NCBI RefSeq assembly: GCF_002174455.2
Contig: NZ_CP147246.1
Coordinates: forward strand, 647,501 to 711,500
Length of the DNA: 64,000 nt
Origin: Enterococcus sp. 9D6_DIV0238
Lineage (GTDB): Bacteria; Bacillota; Bacilli; Lactobacillales; Enterococcaceae
Reading direction: 5' to 3'
The position numbers and the translations under genes were made by a program. This document shows positions 38,098 to 46,453 of the stretch, one piece after another (the first letter of the stretch is position 1; every line of letters starts with the position of its first letter). The notes beneath the pieces were generated by a model, which had not been told where the DNA came from, did not search any database, and saw only the letters and a list, made by a program, of their open reading frames with translations.

Positions 38098-38568
38098 CTA
38101 CTTGCGTTCTTTTGCTGTAAAACTTGTGACCTCGATTTGAATCAGCCCAGTTCCTAGAACTTGTTTATCCGATAGATCAAAATCCATTCGTTTCGTTTCA
38201 TGCTCCATCAATTTTAATAAAGCATGTCGTTTACGCTCTAAATCAATTAAAATAGTGGCTATTCCTTGCCCAATGATACTTCTATAATGATAGGTATACT
38301 TTGCTGCGTCATCAGCTGTAATCAGCTTATGACGACAATCCATCTCAAAACCGATCTTGGGGTTTGCTTTTAGTAGTGAGAGTTTTTTCCCTTGTCGTGC
38401 GCCATGAACATATATAAACAATCGTTCTTCGATCCATTCGTAGCCAAAATTTACAGGGACGATATAAGGAAACTCTTGATCAAAAAATGCTCATCTCGCG
38501 ACATGAGCTTCGTCTAAAATTTCATCAATGATTTCTTTGTTGACTACCTCGAACTCTTTTCTGCGCAT
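38098..38568 (-). pseudogene. Pyridoxamine 5'-phosphate oxidase-like protein, disrupted by an in-frame stop
   Basis: An ATG at 38568 behind AGGAGTGAGAAC starts MRRKEFEVVNKEIIDEILDE followed by AHVAR. A TGA at 38493-38491 follows, and the same frame then continues AFFDQEFPYIVPVNFGYEW and on to codon ~156. The continuation has the flavin-binding split-barrel pattern of NimA/PPOX-like flavin nucleotide-binding proteins. In relatives the codon at the TGA is usually a hydrophobic residue (HLAF-like), so a single base change (e.g. TTA to TGA) explains it. Reinitiation at a downstream ATG (38421) would give only a partial domain. Confidence 0.82.
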
Positions 38569-38583
38569 GTTCTCACTCCTTTT

Positions 38584-39309
38584 TTAGCGTACGTACTCAT
38601 AATGATAATGATCACTCAATTTTTCATAGGCAGACAGGACTTCTGTCGGAATTTCTAGCGATTCTATATAGCCTGCTCCCTTTGGACCATAACCATTACG
38701 ATCATCTCTCAAACGAGGGATTTCACCTAAAACTAGTGAGAGAAAATAGTCTTTTGTCCAAAGACCGTTCAGTTGCTTGGCTTCAAAGGTCAAGGAGGTA
38801 TCGATCGTTTTAATATATGGAATAAGTGGTACTGCATTTGTAAATTGACTGCCTGATCCTCGCCATTCTTTCTCAAAAGTAGCTCTAAGCCTTCTTTGCA
38901 GAATAGGGTCTTCCAATAGCAGCACACGTTGAGGGGCTAAATCATGTTCTCTAATTTTTGCTAATGAAAAGCGGGCATTTTCACCTGAATTTTTTGAGCG
39001 GGTCTCTGTCAAAAATAGTGTTTCGGACAAACCATATCTTTCTTTAAAATAGGTGATGTACATCTCCGCTTCACTCGTAGCTCCTACTTTGACTCCTTGA
39101 TCTTCGAAGTTTTTTGCTAAAAAGGGCGTGGCATGTCCGACTCCGCCGACCACCATGACTTTAGAGGTACGCTTACTCTCGTACAAGTGAATCAACTCAT
39201 CTGCCAGATACGGCAAACTATTTCCAGCTAAAATTGTCAGGTCATAGGTGCCTTCGATTTTTTCTTTAGCAGATAGATACTCAATGACTGTATTCCAATA
39301 CTGTATCAT
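38584..39309 (-). CDS. YdcF family protein (DUF218)
   Basis: A 241-residue soluble DUF218/YdcF-like protein, ATG at 39309 after AAGGAGAGAGACG; an in-frame extension upstream to 39414 lacks a ribosome site. The nucleotide-fold signature is present: LTILAGNSLPYLADE, VMVVGGVGHATPFL, then E/T-rich RSKNSGENARFSL (the conserved S/T-x-N-T/S-x-E motif as SGENA) and VLLLEDPILQRR. E. coli YdcF binds S-adenosylmethionine; related SanA/ElyC act in envelope metabolism. The role here is unknown. It lies 15 nt upstream of the pseudogene in the same direction. Confidence 0.83.
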   Translation of the reverse strand: MIQYWNTVIEYLSAKEKIEGTYDLTILAGNSLPYLADELIHLYESKRTSKVMVVGGVGHATPFLAKNFEDQGVKVGATSEAEMYITYFKERYGLSETLFLTETRSKNSGENARFSLAKIREHDLAPQRVLLLEDPILQRRLRATFEKEWRGSGSQFTNAVPLIPYIKTIDTSLTFEAKQLNGLWTKDYFLSLVLGEIPRLRDDRNGYGPKGAGYIESLEIPTEVLSAYEKLSDHYHYEYVR

Positions 39310-39434
39310 CGTCTCTCTCCTTTTTATATAAGACAGGAACTGGGACATAACTTTACGAGTTACGACCCAGTCCTTTAAAAACGAATAAATGGTAAAAACA
39401 AAAGCAACCATCAAGCTATGCTTTGATTACATCA

Positions 39435-39502
39435 GCTAGCGTATAACGTTTCACCAGTGAAGCTAGCAAAATTCTATGTGCTAGAGCACTAAGCGTTGAA
39501 AC
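39435..39502. other. Nested inverted-repeat element downstream of sprT
   Basis: Within 68 nt: GCTAGC ... GCTAGC, the palindrome TTCAC(CA)GTGAA, the palindrome GTGCT(AG)AGCAC and an outer GTTTCA ... TGAAAC pairing. It could be a structured 3' UTR, a REP-like intergenic element, or a fold that stabilises the transcript. A further hairpin with GACTGGG/CCCAGTTCC arms (39345-39380 region) probably terminates sprT. No coding potential is seen here. Confidence 0.4.
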
Positions 39503-39527
39503 CCTTGGGAGGAAACTAAGATCATAA

Positions 39528-40019
39528 TCATAGTTCAATTAGTTTTCCACGACACTTTCCGCAGACAAATCGCTGTGTATTGATTCTACGTTTACGTAAT
39601 ATCAAAGTTTGGCATTTTTCACATTGGTATTGATGGTACGACTGTGGTTTTTGCTCTACCAGCGGCCGAACATAGCGGCTGCCTCCGGTCTGTTTCAATA
39701 GTGCTTTAAATTCTGCATCTTTATGCTGATACCCTTTACCTTCTAAATGAAGATGGTAATGACACAATTCATGCTTGATCACATTCACTAATTCTGGTTC
39801 TCCGTAACGTTCAAAAACTTTCGGATTAAAATCGATGTTATGTGACTGTAAATGATAGCGTCCGCCAGTTGTCTTCAGTCGTCGATTAAAATATGCCTGA
39901 TGACAGAACGGTTTACCAAAATCAGCTAAAGAGATTCTTTCAACTAACTCTTGCAGTCGCTGATCATTCATTTCATCATTATCTGAACGATATTCTTTTG
40001 AAGAACTGTTCAAGATCAC
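39528..40019 (-). CDS. SprT-like zinc metalloprotease domain protein
   Basis: A 163-residue SprT-family protein (YdcK/YdiL-type): catalytic HELCHYHLHLEG at about residues 80-91, a downstream H/D pattern, and a C-terminal zinc ribbon (CEKC ... CGKC). Family members are predicted metalloproteases related to the Spartan DNA-protein crosslink protease; bacterial function is unclear. The GTG start at 40019 overlaps the tex stop codon (GTGA, 4 nt). Homologues begin at the internal MNDQRLQEL, so that start (39971) is an alternative without a ribosome site. It is cotranscribed with tex, as in many Firmicutes. Confidence 0.85.
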   Translation of the reverse strand: MILNSSSKEYRSDNDEMNDQRLQELVERISLADFGKPFCHQAYFNRRLKTTGGRYHLQSHNIDFNPKVFERYGEPELVNVIKHELCHYHLHLEGKGYQHKDAEFKALLKQTGGSRYVRPLVEQKPQSYHQYQCEKCQTLILRKRRINTQRFVCGKCRGKLIEL

Positions 40020-42205
40020 TCTTTCCTTTCAGTTTGCGGCAGCATCGTTAAGCTGATGCGCCCTTTCTTCGTATCGACAGCTTCTACCCAAACAGTGACC
40101 ACATCACCTACTGCAACGACATCCGTCGGGTGTTTCACAAATTTAGTACTAAGTTTAGAAATGTGCACTAAACCATCCTGTTTCACACCGATATCTACAA
40201 ACGCGCCAAAATCGATCACATTACGAACAGTACCTTGCAGTTCCATACCTGATTTTAGATCTTCCATAGACAAAACATCTTTTCTTAATAGTGGCGCCGG
40301 CATTTCGTCACGCATGTCTCGTCCTGGCTGAATCAATGCTGCAACGATATCTTTTAGCGTCTCACTTCCGACAGCCAATTCTGATTCTACTTGTTCCAAT
40401 GATAAATGCTTAAGTCCTTGGGCGGCCTCTGAGGTACCAAGCTCTGTCAGTTTGATTCCTGCTTTTTCTAAAATTGCTTTTGCAGCATCATAGCTTTCTG
40501 GATGGATACCTGTATTATCTAAAATATTTTTTCCGTTTGGAATACGCAAGAAGCCGATTGCTTGTTCATACGCTTTTGGTCCTAAACGCGGCACTTTTTT
40601 GACTTGGTTACGAGCAGTAAATGCGCCATTTTCATCACGGTAAGTTACGATATTTTGGGCAGTCGTTTTATTTAAGCCAGAAATATGCTGTAATAATTGC
40701 GGACTAGCTGTATTTACATTGACTCCTACTTGGTTGACTGCAGTCTCTACAACGAAATCCAACTGTTCTGCTAAGCGTTTTTGAGACACATCATGTTGAT
40801 ATTGACCCACTCCGACTGCTTTTGGATCGATTTTCACTAGCTCTGCCAATGGATCCTGTAAACGTCTGGCAATACTTACTGCACTTCTTTCTTCGACCTG
40901 TAAATCAGGAAATTCAGTTCGTGCCACTTCACTTGCAGAATATACTGAGGCACCTGCTTCATTGACGATCACATAAAAAACGTCGCGTTTGATTTGTTTC
41001 AATTGTTCTGCAACAAACAATTCTGATTCACGGCTGGCTGTTCCATTACCGATCGCTACCATTTCTACTTGATGTTCTTCGATCAACTTGTTGAAAATCG
41101 AACCAGCTGCCGCTCGTTTTTCACCTGAAGCTGGCTTATGAGGATAAATGACTTGAATGGCTAAAACTTTTCCTGTAGCGTCTACTACAGCCATTTTACA
41201 TCCCGTACGATAAGCTGGGTCAAAGCCTAACACAACTTTGCCTTTCAATGGCGGCTGCAATAGAAGATTACGCAGATTTTCACCAAAGATCGAAATCGCC
41301 TGCTCATCTGCTTTTTCTGTCAATTCATTGCGAATTTCCCGCTCGATTGCTGGACCTATAAACCGTTTATAGCTGTCTAAAAAGGCAGCTTCTACATAAG
41401 GAGCAGTTGGTGATTGGTTATCCGATATCAACTGACGTTCTAGGTAGTTTTGAATTTTTTCTTCATCAACGAACAATGAGACTTTCAAGATATCTTCTTT
41501 TTCACCACGATTCGTTGCTAAAACACGGTGTGAGACCATCCTTTTTACAGGCTCAGAAAAATCATAATACATTTCATAGACGGCTTTTTCATCTTTTTTC
41601 TGATCTTTGACGACACTGATATATTGCCCCTGATTAAAAGTAAAATCACGAATCCAGCTGCGGAATTTAGGTTCATCACTTACTCGTTCTGCGATGATTT
41701 CATGTGCACCTAGTAATGCTGCCTCTGGTGAATCTACTTCTTTTTCATCATCGACATATTTTTGTGCTTCTACAGTGACATCTGCTGTTTTTGGAAAGCT
41801 CATCAACCAATCTGCTAATGGCTCTAAGCCTTTTTCCTTTGCGATCGTCGCTTTTGTACGGCGTTTTTGTTTATACGGACGATAAAGATCTTCGACTTGC
41901 TGCATTTTTGCAGCTTTTTGAATGGCTTTCGCTAATTCTTCTGTTAATTTTCCTTGTTCTTCAATTAAGCGTAGGACTTCTTCTTTACGCTTTTCTAAAT
42001 TGCCTAAGTAAGTGTAACGTTCGTCGATTTCACGGATCTGTACTTCATCTAAACTGCCAGTCATCTCTTTTCGATAACGAGCAATAAAAGGAACAGTGTT
42101 TCCTTCACTTAATAAAGTCAGCACTGTTGTAATTTGTTTTGAACGGTAATCTGTCAGTTCTTTTTGAAGCAGGTTCACTACCTCTTGGTTATACGCTTCC
42201 GCCAT
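40016..42205 (-). CDS. tex: Tex family transcription accessory RNA-binding protein
   Basis: A 729-residue protein. N-terminal Tex helical domain (~1-200), then a YqgF-like RNase H-fold domain (~320-450, GFDPAYRTGCKMAVVD). Helix-hairpin-helix repeats follow (~490-560, NTASPQLLQHISGLNKTTA), and a C-terminal S1 domain ends the protein (~645-720, GTVRNVIDFGAFVDIGVKQD). Tex binds nucleic acid and affects transcription and, in pathogens, toxin expression. The ATG at 42205 has AAGAGGT at a good distance; two earlier Met codons are too close to it. It is followed by sprT in overlap. Confidence 0.94.
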   Translation of the reverse strand: MAEAYNQEVVNLLQKELTDYRSKQITTVLTLLSEGNTVPFIARYRKEMTGSLDEVQIREIDERYTYLGNLEKRKEEVLRLIEEQGKLTEELAKAIQKAAKMQQVEDLYRPYKQKRRTKATIAKEKGLEPLADWLMSFPKTADVTVEAQKYVDDEKEVDSPEAALLGAHEIIAERVSDEPKFRSWIRDFTFNQGQYISVVKDQKKDEKAVYEMYYDFSEPVKRMVSHRVLATNRGEKEDILKVSLFVDEEKIQNYLERQLISDNQSPTAPYVEAAFLDSYKRFIGPAIEREIRNELTEKADEQAISIFGENLRNLLLQPPLKGKVVLGFDPAYRTGCKMAVVDATGKVLAIQVIYPHKPASGEKRAAAGSIFNKLIEEHQVEMVAIGNGTASRESELFVAEQLKQIKRDVFYVIVNEAGASVYSASEVARTEFPDLQVEERSAVSIARRLQDPLAELVKIDPKAVGVGQYQHDVSQKRLAEQLDFVVETAVNQVGVNVNTASPQLLQHISGLNKTTAQNIVTYRDENGAFTARNQVKKVPRLGPKAYEQAIGFLRIPNGKNILDNTGIHPESYDAAKAILEKAGIKLTELGTSEAAQGLKHLSLEQVESELAVGSETLKDIVAALIQPGRDMRDEMPAPLLRKDVLSMEDLKSGMELQGTVRNVIDFGAFVDIGVKQDGLVHISKLSTKFVKHPTDVVAVGDVVTVWVEAVDTKKGRISLTMLPQTERKE

Positions 42206-42518
42206 AAATTCCATACCTCTTTTCATTAACATACTCTTTTATTCTAGCATATTTTACGGTGGAAACCTAGAAAATGGCGGGAATCTTACACTTCTTAGTT
42301 CATTTTTCTAAAGATTTCTTAACTAAAAATCTAGTGCAAGACAAATCAGTTATTCTGCTTTATCCTGCACTCAAAAATTCTATTACTGGTGATAGAAACC
42401 AGATTTTAGTCGACTTTAAACGATTGTTTCTTACCCTTATTTCATTTATCTCGTATTGCATTCAGTATTCCATTTGTTGCGAGCTCTTTTCTAATATTTA
42501 TTTTTAATCATCTTTCGC
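42206..42518. other. Intergenic region between tex and the PrpE-like gene
   Basis: About 310 nt separate these two same-strand genes. A -10-like TAGAAT at about 42243-42238 is positioned for tex transcription but has no clear -35. A weak AGATTT/AAATCT stem lies near 42311-42333. I see no terminator with a T run and no convincing small ORF. Confidence 0.3.
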
Positions 42519-43253
42519 TTAAAAAGTTGGTTGCCAAGGTCCTTGCCTATTTTGAAGCTCGATATCTTGAACAATGCCTCTCTCGTTAAAAATAACTCCA
42601 TGAACTGAACCGCCAAAAACAGCGCCCCCATCGATGCCGATTTTATGATCTGAGATCCACAAATCTGTCGTTTCCATATCTCCGTGCAGCATCGGCGTGA
42701 TTGTGTGTCCAAAAACAATTGTCTTTCCTGTATTATTTTTTCCCTGATGAAAAGCGTCTCGGATCCAGATGAAATCATGTGGGCTTGTTTCACGCCAATC
42801 CTTTTTGGCTAAATCAACACCAGCATGAACAAATAGATAGTTTTTCCATTCGAAATATAGAGGACGTTCTTTTAAAAACTCGATCAGCTCTTTGTAGCGG
42901 CTGCGGATCATCATTGCAATCTCTGTTGGTGAGTATTCCTCTGTCGCTCCTTTATGAAGCAGACTTTCCATCGTTTCTTTCCCGCCATTACGCACATAGC
43001 TGGTAAACCAGTCCTCTGGCTGATTCAAAAACTGAAGAAAATATTCTTCATGATTTCCTCTAAGATAGATAGCCTGATACTTTTCAACCAATTCTTTTCC
43101 AAGCAAAAAGCTCTCCTTAGTTTTTGGACCACGATCATTAAGATCTCCGATCAGAACTAATTGATGCACTTTTGGATCGAAATAATCAATCAGTCCTTTA
43201 AATAATTCATATTCTCCATGAATATCACTGATCGCATAAAGATAGTCTTTCAT
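42519..43253 (-). CDS. Calcineurin-like metallophosphoesterase (PrpE/PP-type protein phosphatase)
   Basis: About 244 residues. Metal-site motifs in order: DIHGEYE (GDIHG-like), GDLNDRGP, GNHEEYFL, then H in FVHAGV and H in VFGHT. This set is typical of bacterial PP1/PP2A-like serine/threonine or diadenosine-tetraphosphate phosphatases (ApaH, PrpE). ATG at 43253 is preceded by AGGAGG; the ATG two codons upstream overlaps it. Substrate (Ap4A or phosphoprotein) cannot be decided. It is transcribed alone, downstream of the EVE gene. Confidence 0.88.
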   Translation of the reverse strand: MKDYLYAISDIHGEYELFKGLIDYFDPKVHQLVLIGDLNDRGPKTKESFLLGKELVEKYQAIYLRGNHEEYFLQFLNQPEDWFTSYVRNGGKETMESLLHKGATEEYSPTEIAMMIRSRYKELIEFLKERPLYFEWKNYLFVHAGVDLAKKDWRETSPHDFIWIRDAFHQGKNNTGKTIVFGHTITPMLHGDMETTDLWISDHKIGIDGGAVFGGSVHGVIFNERGIVQDIELQNRQGPWQPTF

Positions 43254-43331
43254 TTTCATCCTCCTATCTGCTTACTTATTACTTTATTATAGCTTACAAA
43301 ATAACGTTTGCTTTAGCAAATCGATTTACTC

Positions 43332-43380
43332 AAAAAAAGAACCCAAACAAAACTAAGTATCCGTTTTGTTGCGGCTCTTT
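43332..43380 (-). terminator. Terminator of the PPOX-EVE operon
   Basis: Minus-strand stem AAAAGAGCCGCAACAAAAC / GTTTTGTTTGGGTTCTTTT with one mismatch and a T run, right after the EVE stop. Confidence 0.85.
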
Positions 43381-43387
43381 TAATTCA

Positions 43388-43795
43388 TTATTCTTCGATC
43401 ATTTGAGATGAAATAAACGTAAATAATTCTTCCGGGATTTCAAAATGTCCAAACCTCAATCGTGCGCGGTATTCCTGCCATAAAGGAAAATCCTTTACCG
43501 CTTTTAATGGCAGAGGGGTGATTTGTTTTATATACGCTACATTTTTTCTAAAAGGAATGAAGTCAGGCTCCATTTCAAAAGGATAGGCAGCACCCGCTAA
43601 AATTTGTCCGATTGCAATAAATCGTTGAGAAGGCACTTGTGTTTTCAAGCTTTTCTTAGGCGCATAATAAATTAGCCAGTCTCCTTCATTCATTCTATTC
43701 AACGGTGCTCCTTTTCCATGACAAAGCTGAGCAAATCCGCCTGATACACCGATTCCTACATGATCTTCTGATGCAACACCGATCCAATACTTCAT
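43388..43795 (-). CDS. EVE domain-containing protein
   Basis: A 135-residue EVE/PUA-like protein (UPF0310): MKYWIGVASEDHV start, FAQLCHGK, GDWLIYYAPK, then VAYIKQITPLPL and LRFGHFEI in the usual order. The EVE fold belongs to the PUA/YTH group and is thought to bind modified nucleic acids. ATG follows AGGAAAGAAG. It lies 16 nt after the PPOX gene in the same direction, suggesting one operon. Cellular role unknown. Confidence 0.85.
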   Translation of the reverse strand: MKYWIGVASEDHVGIGVSGGFAQLCHGKGAPLNRMNEGDWLIYYAPKKSLKTQVPSQRFIAIGQILAGAAYPFEMEPDFIPFRKNVAYIKQITPLPLKAVKDFPLWQEYRARLRFGHFEIPEELFTFISSQMIEE

Positions 43796-43811
43796 CTTCT
43801 TTCCTCTTTTC

Positions 43812-44231
43812 TTATAGGTGAATCGTTTCTTTACTATTCATTCCTAAAATCACGATCGCTTCTGTGAAATGAACTTCATATAACTCCAGCATATCACCTG
43901 CTTGTTCGATATTTTCTGCATAGCTGGGAATTTTTTCGACCCATCGATCTACTGTGTCATAAACAGAAAGAGAGCTTCTTTTCACTTGAGCCTGCTGAAC
44001 TCGAACATGATTGGTATTCTCTTTTGGGATCGTTGTGAAAGCAACAATGTTATTAGCAGCAAATTCAGTTACTTTCTGATTTCCTTTAAACGTCGAGAAA
44101 AACAAGCACCCTTTTTCTTGGTCGTAAAAGAAATTAACGATCCGAACATTCGGTCTTTCTTTCACACTAGTCGCCAGTGCAATTTCAGTTTGTTCCATCA
44201 TGATTTTTTTAAATGCTTCTGTTGTGTTCAT
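43812..44231 (-). CDS. Pyridoxamine 5'-phosphate oxidase family protein (intact)
   Basis: A 139-residue split-barrel FMN-binding protein: EIALATSVKERPNVRIVNFFY and GCLFFSTFKGNQKVTEF and NIVAFTTIP are the flavin-binding strands. These small PPOX-like proteins (general stress protein 26-like) bind FMN/F420-type cofactors; substrate unknown. ATG is behind AAAGGAG. It sits upstream of the EVE gene. It is distinct from the broken PPOX-like gene at 38.1-38.6 kb, so the genome probably keeps one functional member of this kind here. Confidence 0.83.
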   Translation of the reverse strand: MNTTEAFKKIMMEQTEIALATSVKERPNVRIVNFFYDQEKGCLFFSTFKGNQKVTEFAANNIVAFTTIPKENTNHVRVQQAQVKRSSLSVYDTVDRWVEKIPSYAENIEQAGDMLELYEVHFTEAIVILGMNSKETIHL

Positions 44232-44285
44232 TTAGTTCACTCCTTTATTGTTCAGTCCTGTGACTGATAAACTCATAGTAACAAA

Positions 44286-44314
44286 GAAACCCTGACAACA
44301 GCTTGTCAGGGTTT
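44286..44314 (-). terminator. Terminator of the ECF-eutP-adenosyltransferase operon
   Basis: Minus-strand perfect stem AAACCCTGACAA / TTGTCAGGGTTT with a 5-nt loop, followed by CTTTGTT, 12 nt after the adenosyltransferase stop. Confidence 0.78.
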
Positions 44315-44325
44315 GGACACTTTTT

Positions 44326-44883
44326 TTAAGAATGAAAAACTTGCGTATTGCGGCGATAACGAATATCTTCTCGTCCTTCACGGAAATTGATAAATCTTGC
44401 TACTGCATAAAAATAATCAGATAAACGGTTCAAAAAAATCAGTGCATCCAAATTGATTTCTTCTTGTTCCTGTACACGAACAACACAGCGTTCTGCTCGT
44501 CTGGCAACAGTTCGAGCCATATGCAATAAGCTTGCAACTGGACAGCCGCCTGGCAAAATAAATTCCGTAAGCGCTGGCGGTACTTCTGCATATTTATCGA
44601 TTTTTTCTTCCAACCAAAGAGTAGAGGCTGGTTTTGTTCGATAGCCTTTTGCGCTAGTCGGCGTCGCCAAATCTGTTCCACAGTCGAATAGAATTTGCTG
44701 GATTTCTTCCAATTCTTTTTTTATTTCACGATATGTTTGCATTTGGCTGATCGTATAGCCGAGTAGTGAGTTCAACTCATCAATGGTTCCATAGGCCTCC
44801 ACTCGATCAGAAGCTTTGCTTCTTGTTTCACCGCCAATGATTTTTGTTTGGCCTTTGTCACCTGTTTTAGTGTAAAGTTTCAT
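44326..44883 (-). CDS. eutT: PduO-type corrinoid (cob(I)alamin) adenosyltransferase
   Basis: A 185-residue enzyme converting cob(I)alamin + ATP to adenosylcobalamin, the EutBC cofactor. It belongs to the PduO/CobA type 2 family, with MKLYTKTGDKGQT at the ATP-binding N terminus, the conserved VEAYGTIDELNS, FDCGTDLATP and the helix RTVARRAER followed by LNRLSDYFYAVARFIN near the C terminus. Enterococcal literature calls the eut-locus copy EutT, although the fold is PduO-like. The ATG overlaps the eutP stop by 17 nt. Being last in an operon that begins with a corrinoid-type ECF transporter supports cofactor supply for ethanolamine use. Confidence 0.9.
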   Translation of the reverse strand: MKLYTKTGDKGQTKIIGGETRSKASDRVEAYGTIDELNSLLGYTISQMQTYREIKKELEEIQQILFDCGTDLATPTSAKGYRTKPASTLWLEEKIDKYAEVPPALTEFILPGGCPVASLLHMARTVARRAERCVVRVQEQEEINLDALIFLNRLSDYFYAVARFINFREGREDIRYRRNTQVFHS

Positions 44884-45325
44884 TTATATCCCCTCCGTCT
44901 GACTCTAGATAAGCAAGCAATTCATCGATGCCCTGATCTTCAACAGCAGAGATCATAAAGATCTTTTTCGCACCAGCCAGCTCAAGCTGTCTTTTCGTTT
45001 GCTTCAAGTCTTCTTCAGTGGCTAAATCGATCTTGGTGATGATTCCGATACACGGCTTTGCAAAAGCTGAAGCAAATAGTGGTGAAAAGGTTTGTCTTTT
45101 TTCAACTGCACTAGCCATCAGTACAATTAGTTCGGCTTCCACAGCTGTGGTCAATAGCGCACTATAATAATTACGATGCTGAATAAATTCACCTGGTGTA
45201 TCAATGATTTGATCATGAAATTCAATCGCCTGCGTTTTATTGTACGCCAATTCCTCTCCTTTAAGTTTTTGAGAAAGAGTCGTTTTCCCACACCCGACCG
45301 AACCAATAAAAATTGCTTTTTTCAC
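44867..45325 (-). CDS. eutP: EutP/PduV family protein (Ras-like GTPase fold / acetate kinase-like)
   Basis: A 152-residue P-loop protein: G1 GSVGCGKTT (about 8-16), G3 DTPGE with FIQHRNYYSALL, G4 TKID and a final KIFMISAVEDQGI (G5-like). This is the EutP/PduV pattern. Salmonella EutP has been shown to act as an acetate kinase, while PduV locates to the microcompartment exterior (established for those organisms). ATG follows GGAGGAAATC. The gene lies 34 nt after the transcobalamin-like lipoprotein and overlaps the adenosyltransferase. Confidence 0.9.
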   Translation of the reverse strand: MKKAIFIGSVGCGKTTLSQKLKGEELAYNKTQAIEFHDQIIDTPGEFIQHRNYYSALLTTAVEAELIVLMASAVEKRQTFSPLFASAFAKPCIGIITKIDLATEEDLKQTKRQLELAGAKKIFMISAVEDQGIDELLAYLESDGGDINETLH

Positions 45326-45359
45326 CCTGATTTCCTCCTTGCTGCCTTTTTAAAACGTG

Positions 45360-45743
45360 CTATAACTTGTTCAAGCTCCAAGTGATCGTTTCACCATCTT
45401 TAGGAAAATACTCAACTGCTCCAACATCGGGCTGCTTACCATCCACATCGTATAACCAGTATTTGCTTGCTTTGGCATCTTGCTTATGTCCATCGATACC
45501 AACTATAAAATCTTTATCCATCTCAACTTTGAAATTTTTCTCCATCACCGTTTGTAATGATTCATTTTTATCAACTGCTACCTCTTTTTTAGCAAATTCT
45601 TTTTCATCTTCTATTAAAACGATCGTGATTTTTGCTGCTGCTTCTTTTGTTTCAGCCGTTTCTTTTTGTTCGTTGGTATTTCCACATGCACCTAATAAAA
45701 CTAGTGCGACCATAACTAAAACTACTCTCATTACTTTTTTCAT
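45360..45743 (-). CDS. DUF4430 (transcobalamin-like) lipoprotein
   Basis: A 127-residue lipoprotein. ATG at 45743 with AAAGGTGG upstream; the much longer open frame reaching 46091 crosses the S-component gene and is not coding. Signal peptide with lipobox LLGAC (C20), then a charged linker. A DUF4430 domain follows (about 37-127) with SLQTVMEKNF, VGIDGHKQDA, SKYWLYDVDG and KDGETITWSLNKL. This domain is related to the C-terminal domain of transcobalamin/intrinsic factor. Sitting between an ECF S component and B12 enzymes, it is a plausible surface corrinoid receptor for the transporter (inference). Confidence 0.82.
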   Translation of the reverse strand: MKKVMRVVLVMVALVLLGACGNTNEQKETAETKEAAAKITIVLIEDEKEFAKKEVAVDKNESLQTVMEKNFKVEMDKDFIVGIDGHKQDAKASKYWLYDVDGKQPDVGAVEYFPKDGETITWSLNKL

Positions 45744-45766
45744 TTTAACATCCACCTTTGTCTTTA

Positions 45767-46453
45767 TTATTTTATTTCGTATTTGATTAAAATACGTTGA
45801 AGCTTTTTCTGAATGACGCGAAATAGAACACAGGAAAAAAATACATTGGAAAAGCAATACGAAAGCGTATGCGGCAGCGCTGTGATAAAAAGCGCTGCAT
45901 ATCTTTGCCATGAGAAAAAACGATCGATCGAATAAACAGTCCAAATATCCATAAAAAAGGAGAAAAACAACCCCGCAAAGATACCATACACTGCTAAGAA
46001 CCAATAACTCTTTTTTAGCAAACTGCTCATCCAGGGAAGTCCTGCAATACAGCCGATCAATCCCCACGATAGCATCTGAAACGGTGTCCACGGTCCTTGG
46101 CCAAACAACATATTGGATATGATCGCTGATAAAGACCCCACTAAAAAGCCAACCTCAGGACCTATGCAGATTCCTGAAATAATAATGATCGCAGTCATTG
46201 GTGTAACGGCTGGAATCATATAAAATAGAAATCTGCCGGACACTGCAAACGCAGTCAAGACTGCGATCAGCACTAATTCTTTAATATTCATCTGCTTTTT
46301 TTCATAGCGATAATAAATCGGTAGACAAGCCAGCAGCACTAAAAGCAAAGAAATTATTTGATATTGTGTGGAACGAAAAGTTGCAATACCTACTAGTAGA
46401 AAAACAAGTCCAAAAAGAAGCTTGATACCATTTTGTTTACCCTTAATGCTCAT
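45767..46453 (-). CDS. ECF transporter S component, probably corrinoid-specific (CbrT-like)
   Basis: A 228-residue integral membrane protein with about six to seven helices. MNIKELVLIAVLTAFAVSGR is the usual ECF S-component Ala-rich TM1 that docks on EcfT. GFLVGSLSAIISNMLFGQGP followed by WTPFQML is a signature of S components linked to cobalamin uptake in lactobacilli. The N terminus carries one extra hydrophobic helix. It overlaps the ATPase stop by 11 nt. Substrate is inferred from motif and from neighbours (DUF4430, adenosyltransferase). Confidence 0.78.
   Translation of the reverse strand: MSIKGKQNGIKLLFGLVFLLVGIATFRSTQYQIISLLLVLLACLPIYYRYEKKQMNIKELVLIAVLTAFAVSGRFLFYMIPAVTPMTAIIIISGICIGPEVGFLVGSLSAIISNMLFGQGPWTPFQMLSWGLIGCIAGLPWMSSLLKKSYWFLAVYGIFAGLFFSFFMDIWTVYSIDRFFSWQRYAALFITALPHTLSYCFSNVFFSCVLFRVIQKKLQRILIKYEIK

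Noticed and set aside
45744..46091. N-terminal extension of the DUF4430 gene
   Set aside because: It overlaps the S-component gene in another frame; the ATG at 45743 has a ribosome site and starts a lipoprotein signal peptide.
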